Shown piece by piece: positions 53,598 through 64,000 of a DNA stretch of 64,000 nt (its first letter is position 1; each line of letters opens with the position of its first letter). Below the pieces are notes generated by a model that was given only the letters and a program-made list of their open reading frames with translations, was not told where the DNA came from and ran no database searches. Source of the stretch: Thermocrispum municipale DSM 44069 (GTDB lineage Bacteria > Actinomycetota > Actinomycetes > Mycobacteriales > Pseudonocardiaceae); assembly GCF_000427825.1 (NCBI RefSeq), contig NZ_KE386593.1, forward strand, positions 792,941-856,940, in the 5' to 3' direction. The translations under genes and the position numbers were made by a program.

Positions 53598-54743
53598 CTA
53601 GATGTCCAGGTTCTCCCGCGTCTGTTCGGGATCCTGACCGCCGCCGATCTTGCCCCGCTCGGCGGCCGACTTGCCTGCCTCGACGTAGTCCCACTTCTTG
53701 GCGATGTTGTCGATCGCCGCCTTGCCGGGGTTGCTCGCCGCGCTGGACGGGTCGATGCCGGTGATCTGGCCGCTGATCTTGCCGGGGATGCTCTTGCCGA
53801 TGTCCTTCAGCGCATCCATCGTGGCGGCGCCGCGCTTACCCGCGACCTTGGCCGCCGCCGACGACATGATCTTGGCCTCGCCCGGCAGCAGCCGTTCGGT
53901 GCCGTGCAGCTTCTTGCCGTTCTCGATGAGCTTGGTGGTCCACTTGGCGAGGAACTTGACGAAGTCGTCCAGCAGCTTGCCCAGCTTGCCCAGCTTGGCG
54001 GTGATCTTGCTCAGCGCGGAACCCACCTTGGCGAGGGTCGTCGTCATCGCGGCCGCGACGCTCGAGCCGAAGCTGACGATCGACGCGGCCAGTGCGGGCA
54101 GCCAGATGTAGATCAACGCGCTGACCAGCTCGGAGATGATCGACTTGACCAGCTCCTCGACGACGGTCATCACCATCGACCACATCTGCAAGGTCTGCGC
54201 CAGCGACCCGGCCGCCGAACCGATGCCCTGGATACCCACGGCGAACTCGGCGAGCGCCTTGCGGGCCGCCTCACCGGCGTCCTCTTTCCACTCGACGAGG
54301 GCCTTGTCGCCGGTCTCCACCCAGTCCTCGGCCAGCTTGACGAAGCCGTTGCCGATGTTGGTGAAGTTGGTCGCCGCCTGGTTCAGCGCCGGACCGTCTC
54401 CGGTGACCATGTGCAGCAGGTCCTGCAGCGGCTGGATCAGCTCGATCAGGAAGTTCAGGCCGTTGCTGACCAGCCAGCCGACCGGGTCGAGCACGAAGCC
54501 CGCGATGTCCGCGGTGCAGCTGGCCACGAACGCGGCACCGTCGGTGACCAGCGAGCCCGCCGCCATCGCGACGTCGCCCGCGTCGTCTGCGGCGGCGAAC
54601 TTCTTGTAGTTGTCGGCGATCGTGGCGTAGCCCTTGCCGACGACCGGCACCTTCTTGAACGCGTTGACCGCGTTGGCCCCCAGGCTCTCGTCGTGCGGAG
54701 AGACCTGGACGGAGTCGGCAACGCTCTTCTTCTCGCCTGCCAT
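53598..54743 (-). CDS. Cassette 1 large helical protein with NLDI tail
   Basis: 381 residues, starting MAGEKKSVADSVQVSPHDES. Same plan as the cassette 2 protein: hydrophobic segments (about 60-105 and 185-230 with ALIYIWLPALAASIVSFGS), an amphipathic LGKLGKLLDDFVKFL region, a basic linker and the tail GGGQDPEQTRENLDI. ATG with AGGAGGGG upstream; the longer open frame is an alternate-frame read of the small gene before it and was dropped. Function not recognised. Confidence 0.8.
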   Translation of the reverse strand: MAGEKKSVADSVQVSPHDESLGANAVNAFKKVPVVGKGYATIADNYKKFAAADDAGDVAMAAGSLVTDGAAFVASCTADIAGFVLDPVGWLVSNGLNFLIELIQPLQDLLHMVTGDGPALNQAATNFTNIGNGFVKLAEDWVETGDKALVEWKEDAGEAARKALAEFAVGIQGIGSAAGSLAQTLQMWSMVMTVVEELVKSIISELVSALIYIWLPALAASIVSFGSSVAAAMTTTLAKVGSALSKITAKLGKLGKLLDDFVKFLAKWTTKLIENGKKLHGTERLLPGEAKIMSSAAAKVAGKRGAATMDALKDIGKSIPGKISGQITGIDPSSAASNPGKAAIDNIAKKWDYVEAGKSAAERGKIGGGQDPEQTRENLDI

Positions 54744-54751
54744 CGCCCCTC

Positions 54752-55078
54752 CTACTTCGGCCCGTCGATCGTGGTCTGATGGCCGCCGAACGACATCGCC
54801 GTGTCGTTCTCCATGCCCTCGTAGACCTTCGCCGCGGTGGAGATCTTCTCGGAGAAGTTCTCCACGCCCTGCTTCATCTGGCCGAGCAGATCTTCGAGTT
54901 CCTTGAGCTTCTCCGAGTAGGTCTGTTTGGCGAACAGGCCGACCAGACCCCACGCCTTCTCCGGCACCTCGGCCTGGTCGATCAACGTGCCGAACTTGTC
55001 CGCTTCCGATGTGTAGAAGCTCAGATTGTTCGCATACGTCTTCAGCGCGGGGATGTCGACGTTGTATCCATTACCCAC
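54752..55078 (-). CDS. Cassette 1 EspC/WXG100-like small protein
   Basis: 108 residues, helical hairpin plan with the turn PEKAWGLVG (about residues 39-47) and conserved GYNVDIPALKTY start. The C-terminal region contains KISTAAKVYEGMENDTAMSF, nearly identical in the cassette 2 paralogue. Likely type VII secretion target or chaperone-like partner of the next gene; no ESX core gene is in the window. GTG start with GGGAGGT upstream. It follows the YbaB-like gene after 72 bases. Confidence 0.83.
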   Translation of the reverse strand: MGNGYNVDIPALKTYANNLSFYTSEADKFGTLIDQAEVPEKAWGLVGLFAKQTYSEKLKELEDLLGQMKQGVENFSEKISTAAKVYEGMENDTAMSFGGHQTTIDGPK

Positions 55079-55150
55079 GGATGTACCTCCCGGTAGCGAC
55101 GCAGTTACGACTTCGCCGCGCGGGCGGCGGTTCCGCCCGGCGCCGGGAAA

Positions 55151-55810
55151 TCAGCGTTCGAAAACCGACCCGAAGCCCTCGTCGTCATCGTCGAAGTCGA
55201 CCACGCGCCGCTGCGGCCGGGAGGTCGGGCGCTGCGGCGGCGGGCCCGCCGGCCGCTGCTGCGGGCCGGGCGCACCGTACGGCCCGGCTTGCGGCGGGGA
55301 GGCGGGACGAGGCGGCGTCTGCGGACGCGGCTGAGGCTCCGGGGCAGGCTCGTCGATCGGCTGATCGAAGCGCATCTCGTTGGCCGCGGGTGCGGTGTCG
55401 GCCTGCTCGCCCTCGCCCTTGAGCTCCTCGACCGAGACGCCGAACGCCTCGGCCTGCGCCTCCAACACCTGCTCGGTGATGCCTGCGCCCATGCCGCCCA
55501 TGTGCGCCTCGACCAGCTCGGCCTGCTTACGGGCCGCGCCGGCGACCGCGCGCTGCAGCGTCGACATGATGGTGGCCGACAACGCGCCGGCCTGCTGGCG
55601 CAGCGCCTCCTGGCTCAGTTTGATGTCCTTGACCGCGCCACCGGGTCCGGCCACCACGCGGACCGAGCCGTCCGGAGAGGTCGCGACCGATTCCAGCTCG
55701 TTGAGCTGTTCCTGCATCTGCTCGACCCCGGCGAACTGCTGCTGGGCCTGTTGAATCTTCGACTGGAACTTCTCGAACTCCTTGAGCAGGTGTTCCATCT
55801 CAGCTGACAC
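55151..55810 (-). CDS. YbaB/EbfC-family DNA-binding protein with Pro-rich tail
   Basis: 219 residues. The N-terminal 105 or so match the YbaB/EbfC nucleoid-associated fold: EMEHLLKEFEKFQSKIQQAQ helix, then GSVRVVAGPGGAVKDIKLS. A Pro/Gln/Arg-rich tail of about 80 residues and an acidic end (DFDDDDEGFGS) follow. In actinobacteria such tailed YbaB proteins often sit next to EspC/WXG100-like genes, as here. GTG start with GAGGGG upstream; an in-frame ATG 45 bases earlier is an alternative. First gene of the putative cassette operon. Confidence 0.82.
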   Translation of the reverse strand: MSAEMEHLLKEFEKFQSKIQQAQQQFAGVEQMQEQLNELESVATSPDGSVRVVAGPGGAVKDIKLSQEALRQQAGALSATIMSTLQRAVAGAARKQAELVEAHMGGMGAGITEQVLEAQAEAFGVSVEELKGEGEQADTAPAANEMRFDQPIDEPAPEPQPRPQTPPRPASPPQAGPYGAPGPQQRPAGPPPQRPTSRPQRRVVDFDDDDEGFGSVFER

Positions 55811-56280
55811 CGCGAACCCCTCACCCTGATCGATGGCTGTGTCGTGCCCAATCATGGTCCAACCGCGGCGTCGGCGGGGTCCGTTCGGGGCATTTCGCGC
55901 ACTTGATGCTCCAGTCGTGGCAGGCGGAGGGCCCGCACCGGCTCGACGGGTGTCCTGCCGCGCGGTGCGCAGCCCTGCCGACCGAGGTGACGGCCCGGCC
56001 GAACCGGGGTGCCACGGTGGTCGCTGCCCGCGCCGGTCGGCCACCGCGTCGTCAGGGTCCTGCCGGCGGGTGCGACCGGGTACGGTCGTGGTGCCACCCG
56101 GCGCCGGCCGTGACCAGTGCGACCCCGTCGCCGCGGTTAACGCCAGGTCGTGGCCTGCTCGGCGCCGCGACCCGCCCACACCGTGGCGTTCGTTGACGTG
56201 AGTCGACGGGAGCGGTACACCTTGATGGCGAAGGCGGTGGCGGGCGCGATGCGCGCCTGGATGCTTAAGGCCACCCCCGA
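55811..56280. other. GC-rich intergenic region, no gene seen
   Basis: Between the divergent YbaB-like gene and the rpsL promoter. Open frames of 80-120 codons exist on both strands but are Arg/Pro-rich, lack ribosome sites and overlap each other. The cassette-operon promoter should lie at the left end; no motif is convincing. Confidence 0.5.
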
Positions 56281-56310
56281 TTGGAGAGCCTGAAAACAGG
56301 CGAGTATCTT
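56281..56310 (+). promoter_or_regulatory. Possible rpsL promoter, TTGGAG-N18-TATCTT
   Basis: Moderate -35 and -10 matches with 18-base spacing in a locally AT-richer patch, about 225 bases before rpsL. Assigned by pattern only. Confidence 0.4.
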
Positions 56311-56534
56311 TGACGTCTGTGCCCGACGTTGTCGGGCCGCTCCGTGTGCTCGTCATGCACGTTGGCAGCAACGTGATCGGCCGGGCGGAGCGGAGGAAAT
56401 CCTCGGCCAACCCGATGGAGATGTTGCAGGGCAGTATGCCCTCGACACGGGGCGACACGCCCGACCTCGGGGACCGGACGAGACGAAGACAAGACAGACG
56501 CGAGCAGTAGCAACACGAGAAGAAAGCTGGTCCA
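56311..56534 (+). promoter_or_regulatory. rpsL untranslated leader with hairpins
   Basis: Contains a 7-bp perfect hairpin GCCCGAC-GTT-GTCGGGC (56321-56337) and a second, CACGTT-N6-AACGTG (56358-56375). In other bacteria the str operon is controlled by S7 further downstream, so the meaning of these hairpins is open. Confidence 0.4.
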
Positions 56535-56909
56535 TTGCCCACGATCCAGCAGCTGGTCCGGAAGGGCCGCCAGGACAAGGCCGCCAAGCAGAAGTCCGCG
56601 GCGCTGAAGGGGAGCCCCCAGCGGCGCGGCGTCTGCACGCGCGTGTACACCACGACCCCGAAGAAGCCGAACTCGGCGCTGCGCAAGGTCGCTCGCGTGA
56701 AGCTGACCAGCGGCATCGAGGTCACCGCCTACATCCCCGGTGAAGGCCACAACCTGCAGGAGCACTCGATGGTGCTCGTGCGTGGCGGCCGGGTGAAGGA
56801 CCTCCCCGGTGTTCGCTACAAGATCATCCGCGGCGCCCTCGACACGCAGGGTGTGAAGAACCGCAAGCAGGCGCGCAGCCGGTACGGCGCGAAGAAGGAG
56901 AAGGGCTGA
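56535..56909 (+). CDS. rpsL: 30S ribosomal protein S12
   Basis: 124 residues, decoding-centre protein. Lys43 and Lys88 are present, the wild-type residues whose change gives streptomycin resistance. Starts [12 protein letters not shown] with a TTG codon; the upstream GAAGAAAG site is modest. The stop overlaps the rpsG ATG (TGATG). Confidence 0.98.
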   Translation: MPTIQQLVRKGRQDKAAKQKSAALKGSPQRRGVCTRVYTTTPKKPNSALRKVARVKLTSGIEVTAYIPGEGHNLQEHSMVLVRGGRVKDLPGVRYKIIRGALDTQGVKNRKQARSRYGAKKEKG

Positions 56910-57379
56910 TGCCTCGTAAGGGACCGGCCCCGAAGCGGCCACTGATCAACGACCCGGTTTACGACTCGCCGTTGGTCAGCCAGCTGATCAACAAGGTGCT
57001 CAAGGACGGCAAGCGCTCCAAGGCCGAGCGCATCGTCTACCAGGCTCTGGAGGGCACCCGCGAGAAGACCGGCACCGACCCGGTCGTCACCCTCAAGCGG
57101 GCGCTGGACAACGTCCGGCCGTCCATCGAGGTGAAGAGCCGTCGCGTCGGTGGAGCCACCTACCAGGTGCCGATCGAGGTCAAGCCCGGCCGTTCCACCA
57201 CGCTGGCGCTGCGCTGGTTGGTGACGTACTCGCGGGCCCGCCGCGAGAAGACGATGGTCGAGCGGCTGCAGAACGAGTTGCTGGACGCCAGCAACGGCCT
57301 GGGCGCGAGCGTCAAGCGTCGCGAAGACACCCACAAGATGGCCGAATCGAACAAGGCGTTCGCGCACTACCGCTGGTGA
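56909..57379 (+). CDS. rpsG: 30S ribosomal protein S7
   Basis: 156 residues; organises the 30S head and binds 16S rRNA and the exit-site mRNA. Family pattern [10 protein letters not shown] and [13 protein letters not shown]. Translationally coupled to rpsL by the one-base overlap. fusA begins 70 bases later. Confidence 0.98.
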   Translation: MPRKGPAPKRPLINDPVYDSPLVSQLINKVLKDGKRSKAERIVYQALEGTREKTGTDPVVTLKRALDNVRPSIEVKSRRVGGATYQVPIEVKPGRSTTLALRWLVTYSRARREKTMVERLQNELLDASNGLGASVKRREDTHKMAESNKAFAHYRW

Positions 57380-57449
57380 CGCCTGCGCCGGCCCGCGCCG
57401 ACCCGCGTAGGTCGGAACCCACACGCTTACCGACAAGGGGTAACTTTCG

Positions 57450-59552
57450 ATGGCACGCGACGTGCTGACCGACCTGAACAAGGTCCGCAACATCGGCATC
57501 ATGGCGCACATCGATGCCGGCAAGACCACGACCACCGAGCGGATCCTGTACTACACGGGCATCAACCACAAGCTCGGCGAGACCCACGATGGGTCGGCGA
57601 CGATGGACTGGATGGAGGAGGAGCAGAAGCGGGGTATCACCATCACCTCGGCGGCTACCACCACCTTCTGGAACGACAACCAGATCAACCTGATCGACAC
57701 CCCGGGCCACGTCGACTTCACCGTCGAGGTGGAGCGGAACCTGCGTGTGCTGGACGGCGCGGTCGCCGTGTTCGACGGCAAGGAGGGTGTCGAGCCCCAG
57801 TCCGAGCAGGTGTGGCGCCAGGCGGACAAGTACGAGGTCCCGCGGATCTGCTTCATCAACAAGATGGACAAGCTGGGCGCGGACTTCTACTTCTCGGTGC
57901 AGACCATCCGGGAGCGCCTCGGCGCGAACCCGCTGGTCATCCAGCTGCCGATCGGCGCGGAGAACGACTTCCAGGGCGTGGTCGACCTGGTCGAGATGCG
58001 CGCGCTGACCTGGCGCGGTGAGGTGAAGAAGGGCCAGGACTACGAGGTCGAGGAGATCCCGGCCGACCTGGCCGACAAGGCCGCGGAGTACCGCGAGAAG
58101 CTCATCGAGGCGGTCGCCGAGACCGACGACGAGCTGATGGAGAAGTACTTCGGCGGCGAGGAGCTGACCGTCGCCGAGATCAAGCGCGGCATCCGCAAGC
58201 TGACCATCGCGCAAGACGCCTACCCGGTGCTGTGCGGCTCGGCGTTCAAGAACAAGGGCGTGCAGCCGATGCTGGACGCGGTGATCGACTACCTGCCGTC
58301 CCCGCTGGACGTGCCGGACGTCGAGGGCGTGCTGCAGGACGGCGAGACCAAGGCGACCCGCAAGCCGTCCAACGACGAGCCGTTCGCCGCGCTGGCGTTC
58401 AAGATCGCCGCACACCCGTACTTCGGCAAGCTCACCTACATCCGGGTCTACTCGGGTGAGGTGGCCGCGGGTTCCGGTGTCGTCAACGCGACGAAGGACC
58501 GCAAGGAGCGCATCGGCAAGATCTTCCAGATGCACTCCAACAAGGAGAACCCGGTCGACGTCGCCAAGGCCGGCCACATCTACGCGGTGCAGGGCCTGAA
58601 GGACACCACCACCGGTGACACGCTGGCCGACCCGCAGAAGCCGATCGTGCTCGAGTCGATGACGTTCCCCGAGCCGGTCATCGAGGTGGCGATCGAGCCG
58701 AAGACGAAGGCCGACCAGGAGAAGCTCTCCACGGCGATCCAGAAGCTGGCCGAGGAAGACCCGACGTTCCAGGTCAAGCTGGACGAGGAGACCGGCCAGA
58801 CGATCGTCTCCGGGATGGGCGAGCTGCACCTCGAGGTGCTGGTGAACCGGATGAAGTCCGACTTCAAGGTCGAGGCGAACATCGGTAAGCCGCAGGTCGC
58901 CTACCGCGAGACGATCCGCAAGGTCGTGGACAAGTACGAGTACACGCACAAGAAGCAGACCGGTGGCTCCGGGCAGTTCGCTCGGGTCATCATCCAGCTC
59001 GAGCCGCTGGAGACCACCGGCGACGGTGCGCTGTACGAGTTCGACAACAAGGTCACCGGTGGCCGCATCCCGAAGGAGTACATCCCCTCGGTGGACGCCG
59101 GTGTGCAGGACGCCATGCAGTACGGCGTGCTGGCCGGATACCCGCTGGTCGGGTTGAAGGTGACCCTGTTGGACGGTGCGTACCACGAGGTCGACTCTTC
59201 GGAGATGGCCTTCAAGGTCGCAGGTTCGATGGCCTTGAAAGAGGCCGCGAAGCTGGCGAAGCCGGTGCTGCTCGAGCCGATGATGGCGGTCGAGGTGACC
59301 ACGCCCGAGGAGTACATGGGCGATGTCATCGGTGACTTGAACTCCCGTCGTGGCCAGATCCAGGCCATGGACGAGCGAGCGGGTGTTCGTGTCGTGAGGG
59401 CACAGGTGCCGCTGTCGGAGATGTTCGGGTACGTGGGCGACCTTCGGTCGAAGACCCAGGGCCGTGCGAACTACTCCATGCAATTCGATTCCTACGCCGA
59501 GGTTCCGCAGAACGTGGCGAAGGAAATCATCGCGAAGGCGACCGGGGAGTAA
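57450..59552 (+). CDS. fusA: Elongation factor G
   Basis: 700 residues; GTPase that drives ribosome translocation. G1 motif AHIDAGKT near residues 17-24, switch [10 protein letters not shown], and NKMD. Later domains carry [13 protein letters not shown] after AAGGGGT. Normal length, no frameshift. Third gene of the str operon. Confidence 0.98.
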   Translation: MARDVLTDLNKVRNIGIMAHIDAGKTTTTERILYYTGINHKLGETHDGSATMDWMEEEQKRGITITSAATTTFWNDNQINLIDTPGHVDFTVEVERNLRVLDGAVAVFDGKEGVEPQSEQVWRQADKYEVPRICFINKMDKLGADFYFSVQTIRERLGANPLVIQLPIGAENDFQGVVDLVEMRALTWRGEVKKGQDYEVEEIPADLADKAAEYREKLIEAVAETDDELMEKYFGGEELTVAEIKRGIRKLTIAQDAYPVLCGSAFKNKGVQPMLDAVIDYLPSPLDVPDVEGVLQDGETKATRKPSNDEPFAALAFKIAAHPYFGKLTYIRVYSGEVAAGSGVVNATKDRKERIGKIFQMHSNKENPVDVAKAGHIYAVQGLKDTTTGDTLADPQKPIVLESMTFPEPVIEVAIEPKTKADQEKLSTAIQKLAEEDPTFQVKLDEETGQTIVSGMGELHLEVLVNRMKSDFKVEANIGKPQVAYRETIRKVVDKYEYTHKKQTGGSGQFARVIIQLEPLETTGDGALYEFDNKVTGGRIPKEYIPSVDAGVQDAMQYGVLAGYPLVGLKVTLLDGAYHEVDSSEMAFKVAGSMALKEAAKLAKPVLLEPMMAVEVTTPEEYMGDVIGDLNSRRGQIQAMDERAGVRVVRAQVPLSEMFGYVGDLRSKTQGRANYSMQFDSYAEVPQNVAKEIIAKATGE

Positions 59553-59645
59553 GCCTCCTCGTCGCCCGCGGGCATGGGGCTTCCCCAGGGTCCGCAGCAA
59601 CCGACCAAAAGCAACGCAAGAGAAACAGTCCAGGAGGACATTCCA

Positions 59646-60839
<1,194 letters not shown>

Positions 60840-60846
60840 TTCCGCG

Positions 60847-60883
60847 GCTGAGGCGGTCGCCCGCACCGGGTGACCGCCTCAGC
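60847..60883 (+). terminator. Intrinsic terminator after tuf
   Basis: A 12-bp perfect stem (60847-60858 with 60872-60883) with inner GCCC/GGGT pairing, 8 bases after the tuf stop. Confidence 0.9.
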
Positions 60884-61209
60884 TCGCCGGAGGGCGGCTG
60901 GTGCGCCGTGTGGCCAGGCAAAACCGCCCCCGGTTAACGGGCGTGTGAGCGCCTGTGTCAAACTAGATGGGTTGCTCGACGTGGGAGCGGCCGATTGCCA
61001 AATCGGCCGCTTCGGCGTGAGTACCTGCCAGGGGTTGCGGCTGATCCGCAAGCCTTTGGGCCGCTTTCGGCGGTCCGCAGACAAGACCACCCGCACACGA
61101 CGACTCTTGTGCACCGGTCTGTGTCCACCGGCGCGACACACCCGACCGCGTGGACCGGAGCGCAAGCCGTTGACCAGCGGAAACGAGAACGAAGGAACGG
61201 GCTGCCACC
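60884..61209. other. S10-operon upstream region, no gene seen
   Basis: Between the str-operon terminator and rpsJ. It should hold the S10 promoter; the least GC-rich spot is near 60955-60970 (GTCAAACTAGAT), a plausible -10 region, without a clear -35. A GAACGAAGGAACGGG site precedes rpsJ. Short open frames are chance. Confidence 0.5.
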
Positions 61210-61515
61210 ATGGCGGGACAGAAGATCCGCATCCGGCTCAAGGCCTACGACCACGAGGCCATCGACTCGAGTGCGCGCAAGATCGTGGAGACGGTCACGC
61301 GCACCGGGGCGAGCGTGGTCGGGCCGGTGCCGTTGCCGACCGAGAAGAACGTCTACTGCGTCATCCGCTCGCCGCACAAGTACAAGGACTCGCGCGAGCA
61401 CTTCGAGATGCGTACGCACAAGCGGCTGATCGACATCGTCGACCCGACGCCGAAGACGGTCGACGCGCTGATGCGCATCGACCTGCCCGCCAGCGTCGAC
61501 GTCAACATCCAGTGA
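61210..61515 (+). CDS. rpsJ: 30S ribosomal protein S10
   Basis: 101 residues; ribosome head protein and NusB partner in antitermination. Family text [19 protein letters not shown] and the [20 protein letters not shown] loop. ATG with AAGGAACGG upstream. First gene of the S10 operon. Confidence 0.98.
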   Translation: MAGQKIRIRLKAYDHEAIDSSARKIVETVTRTGASVVGPVPLPTEKNVYCVIRSPHKYKDSREHFEMRTHKRLIDIVDPTPKTVDALMRIDLPASVDVNIQ

Positions 61516-61528
61516 GGGCCTCAGCGAC

Positions 61529-62257
61529 ATGTCTGACAGGCAAGTGAAGGGGATCCTGGGCACCAAGCTCGGTATGACCCAGGTCTTCGACGAGAAGAAC
61601 CGGGTGGTACCGGTCACCGTCATCAAGGCGGGGCCGAACGTGGTGACCCAGATCCGGACCAAGGACAACGACGGCTACACCGCGGTGCAGCTGGCCTACG
61701 GCGACGTGGACCCGCGCAAGGTGAACAGCCCGTCGGCTCGCCGCGAGCTGCGCAAGTCCGGCAAGCCCGCGCGCAAGGTGCGCAACTGGGTGGTGAACTC
61801 CCCGCTGGCCGGCCACTTCGAGAAGGCGGGTGTCGCGCCCAAGCGTCACCTCGCCGAGCTGCGCACCAGCGACGCGGAGAACTACGAGGTCGGCCAGGAG
61901 ATCACCGCCGACATCTTCTCCGCGGGTGCCAAGGTCGACGTGACCGGCACCAGCAAGGGCAAGGGCTACGCCGGTGTCATGAAGCGCCACGGCTTCGCCG
62001 GCCAGGGCGCCAGCCACGGTAACCAGGCCACCCACCGTGCGCCCGGCTCGATCGGTGGCTGCGCCACCCCGGGCCGTGTGTTCAAGGGCATGCGGATGGC
62101 GGGCCGGATGGGCCACCAGCGGGTCACCACGCAGGGCCTGACCGTGCACGACGTGAAGGCCGAGGACGGCCTGCTGCTGATCAAGGGCGCGGTGCCAGGG
62201 CCGAGGGGCAGCCTGGTGTTCGTCCGCAGTGCTGTGAAGGGCGGTGCCGGCGCATGA
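61529..62257 (+). CDS. rplC: 50S ribosomal protein L3
   Basis: 242 residues; early assembly protein near the peptidyl-transferase centre. [16 protein letters not shown] at the start and GSSIGxx-type core ([20 protein letters not shown]), with the Gln-containing [16 protein letters not shown] loop that is methylated in some bacteria. Its stop overlaps the rplD start (ATGA). Confidence 0.98.
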   Translation: MSDRQVKGILGTKLGMTQVFDEKNRVVPVTVIKAGPNVVTQIRTKDNDGYTAVQLAYGDVDPRKVNSPSARRELRKSGKPARKVRNWVVNSPLAGHFEKAGVAPKRHLAELRTSDAENYEVGQEITADIFSAGAKVDVTGTSKGKGYAGVMKRHGFAGQGASHGNQATHRAPGSIGGCATPGRVFKGMRMAGRMGHQRVTTQGLTVHDVKAEDGLLLIKGAVPGPRGSLVFVRSAVKGGAGA

Positions 62258-62940
62258 CCACCGTGGACATCAAGACCCCCGAGGGGAAGAAGTCGGGCAC
62301 CGTCGAGCTGCCCGCGGAGATCTTCGACGTGCAGGCCAACGTGCCGTTGATGCACCAGGTCGTCACGGCGCAGCTGGCCGCCGCCCGGCAGGGTACGCAC
62401 GACACCAAGACCCGCGGCGAGGTCCGCGGTGGTGGCAGCAAGCCGTACCGGCAGAAGGGCACCGGCCGGGCCCGCCAGGGTTCGATCCGGGCGCCGCAGT
62501 TCGCCGGTGGTGGCGTCGTGCACGGCCCGACGCCGCGCAAGTACAACCAGCGCACCCCGAAGAAGATGAAGGCGGCCGCGCTGCGCGGTGCGCTGTCCGA
62601 CCGGGCGCGCGCGGGTCAGGTGCACGTGGTGACCGAGCTGGTCACCGGGGAGAAGCCGTCGACCAAGAGCGCCAAGGCCGCGCTGGCCAAGGTCACCGAG
62701 GCGGAGCGGGTGCTGCTGGTGCTCAACCGCGACGACGAGCTGACCTTCCGTTCGGTGCGCAACCTGCCGAACGTGCACCTGCTGACGCCGGACCAGCTCA
62801 ACACCTACGACGTGCTGGTCAACGACGACGTGGTGTTCACCAAGGCTGCGCTGGACGTGTTCCTCGCCGGCCCGGCCAAGGGCAAGAGCGGCAAGGCAAC
62901 GGCCCGCTCGAGCGAAGTGGAAGGGCGTGACGAGCAGTGA
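62254..62940 (+). CDS. rplD: 50S ribosomal protein L4
   Basis: 228 residues; tunnel protein, and S10-operon autorepressor in E. coli. [19 protein letters not shown] is the macrolide-proximal loop and has the usual text. ATG coupled to rplC; the stop overlaps the rplW GTG. Confidence 0.98.
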   Translation: MTTVDIKTPEGKKSGTVELPAEIFDVQANVPLMHQVVTAQLAAARQGTHDTKTRGEVRGGGSKPYRQKGTGRARQGSIRAPQFAGGGVVHGPTPRKYNQRTPKKMKAAALRGALSDRARAGQVHVVTELVTGEKPSTKSAKAALAKVTEAERVLLVLNRDDELTFRSVRNLPNVHLLTPDQLNTYDVLVNDDVVFTKAALDVFLAGPAKGKSGKATARSSEVEGRDEQ

Positions 62941-63245
62941 GCGCGATCGGCATCCCGGATTACCGCGACATCCTGATCAGGCCCGTCATCTCGGAGAAGT
63001 CCTACGGCCTGCTGGAGGACAACAAGTACACCTTCGAGGTGGCGCCGAACGCGAACAAGACCGCGATCAAGATCGCCGTCGAGAAGATTTTCGACGTCAA
63101 GGTCGTCAGCGTGAACACGCTCAACCGGCCGGGCAAGCGCAAGCGCACCCGGTACGGCTACGGCAAGCGCAAGGACCGCAAGCACGCGATCGTCACGCTG
63201 TCGGCGGACAGCAAGCCGATCGAGATCTTCGGCTCAACGGCGTAG
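62937..63245 (+). CDS. rplW: 50S ribosomal protein L23
   Basis: 102 residues; sits at the tunnel exit and docks trigger factor and [20 protein letters not shown] start and the [12 protein letters not shown] segment are typical. GTG start overlaps rplD by four bases. rplB begins 10 bases after the stop. Confidence 0.98.
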   Translation: MSAIGIPDYRDILIRPVISEKSYGLLEDNKYTFEVAPNANKTAIKIAVEKIFDVKVVSVNTLNRPGKRKRTRYGYGKRKDRKHAIVTLSADSKPIEIFGSTA

Positions 63246-63255
63246 GGGATCAACA

Positions 63256-64000
63256 ATGGGTATTCGTAAGTACAAGCCGACGACCCCCGGTCGCCGTGGC
63301 TCGAGTGTGTCGGATTTCGCCGAGATCACCCGAACCACACCGGAGAAGTCGTTGCTGGTGCCGCTGAGCAAGTCCGGCGGCCGCAACTCCTCTGGGAAGA
63401 TCACCACCCGGCACAAGGGTGGCGGTCACAAGCGGGCGTACCGGTTGATCGACTTCCGGCGCAACGACAAGGACGGCGTGCCGGCCAAGGTCGCGCACAT
63501 CGAGTACGACCCGAACCGGTCGGCTCGCATCGCGCTGCTGCACTACGCCGACGGCGAGAAGCGCTACATCATCGCGCCGAACAAGCTCAAGCAGGGCGAT
63601 GTGGTGGAGTCCGGCCCGTCCGCGGACATCAAGCCGGGCAACAACCTGCCGCTGCGCAACATCCCGGTCGGCACCGTGGTGCACGCCATCGAGCTGCGTC
63701 CGGGCGGCGGCGCGAAGATCGCCCGGTCTGCTGGCGCAGGCGTCCAGCTGGTCGCCAAGGAGGGTCCGTACGCCCAGCTGCGTATGCCGTCCGGCGAGAT
63801 CCGCAACGTGGACGTGCGCAACCGCGCCACGGTCGGCGAGGTCGGCAACGCCGAGCACGCCAACATCAACTGGGGTAAGGCAGGCCGGGCCCGGTGGAAG
63901 GGCAAGCGCCCGACCGTCCGTGGTGTCGTGATGAACCCGGTCGACCACCCGCACGGTGGTGGTGAGGGCCGCACCTCCGGTGGCCGTCACCCGGTGAACC
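63256..64000 (+). CDS. rplB: 50S ribosomal protein L2, 3' end outside the window
   Basis: The first 248 codons of L2, which normally has about 275-278. Family text [34 protein letters not shown] and, near the edge, [12 protein letters not shown], which includes the conserved peptidyl-transferase-proximal His. It is open to the last base, with no frameshift. Fifth gene of the S10 operon. Confidence 0.98.
   Translation, partial: MGIRKYKPTTPGRRGSSVSDFAEITRTTPEKSLLVPLSKSGGRNSSGKITTRHKGGGHKRAYRLIDFRRNDKDGVPAKVAHIEYDPNRSARIALLHYADGEKRYIIAPNKLKQGDVVESGPSADIKPGNNLPLRNIPVGTVVHAIELRPGGGAKIARSAGAGVQLVAKEGPYAQLRMPSGEIRNVDVRNRATVGEVGNAEHANINWGKAGRARWKGKRPTVRGVVMNPVDHPHGGGEGRTSGGRHPVN

Noticed and set aside
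44160-55810. Accessory region as a transposon or prophage
   Set aside because: No transposase, integrase, phage structural gene or terminal repeats. Base composition is like the rest of the window.
55833-56201. Plus-strand frame of 122 codons before rpsL
   Set aside because: Arg/Pro-rich, lacks a ribosome site and overlaps other chance frames and the YbaB promoter region.

Overview
The window comes from a high-GC, spore-forming-type actinobacterium. The best guess is the order Pseudonocardiales (Amycolatopsis/Saccharopolyspora-like). The gene order is the actinobacterial thrT-metT-rpmG-hadA-hadB ... trpT-secE-nusG-rplK-rplA ... rplJ-rplL ... rpoB-rpoC ... rpsL-rpsG-fusA-tuf-rpsJ-rplC-rplD-rplW-rplB backbone. 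GTG and TTG starts are common, and there is an SsgA-like sporulation protein. Genus is an inference; no rRNA gene is present.

Layout. 1-0.3 kb: four tandem six-codon minigenes, each with its own Shine-Dalgarno, all encoding Met-(Ser/Ala)-Asn-Arg-Asp-Asn; the most unusual object here. 0.3-8.3 kb (minus strand): an MFS exporter, glpF-glpK for glycerol uptake and phosphorylation, a solitary ectoine hydroxylase (ectD), a gene-poor AT-rich stretch, a PPOX-family flavoprotein and a secreted glycerophosphodiester phosphodiesterase. 8.5-11.1 kb: a membrane GAF/degenerate-GGDEF/EAL c-di-GMP protein. 11.2-19.2 kb: tRNA-Thr, tRNA-Met, rpmG, hadAB, an opposing aspartate aminotransferase, tRNA-Trp, secE, nusG, rplK, rplA, an opposing Pro/Gln-rich membrane protein, and rplJ-rplL behind an L10-type leader.

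19.5-31.3 kb: a complete lipid-importer operon (mceG, two yrbE permeases, mceA-F, two Mce-associated proteins), mostly with overlapping start/stop codons. 31.8-39.2 kb: rpoB and rpoC. RpoB has Asn where sensitive enzymes have the rifampicin-contact Ser531 (E. coli numbering). 39.4-43.7 kb: a PucR/CdaR-type regulator, 3-hydroxybutyrate dehydrogenase and an MHS-family transporter, probably a ketone-body or hydroxy-acid utilisation set.

43.7-55.8 kb (mostly minus strand): an accessory region. Two tandem copies of a three-gene cassette (EspC/WXG100-like small protein, helical protein of about 390 residues with a shared C-terminal tail, polytopic membrane protein) lie downstream of a YbaB/EbfC-like gene. 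A third, orphan copy of the membrane protein is separated from them by a block of AraC, TetR and two short-chain dehydrogenase genes. The TetR has three matching operator-like palindromes around it. 56.5 kb to the end: the str and S10 operons, with rplB running off the edge.

Only the sequence was read; no database search was possible. Start codons were chosen from Shine-Dalgarno spacing and family N-termini.
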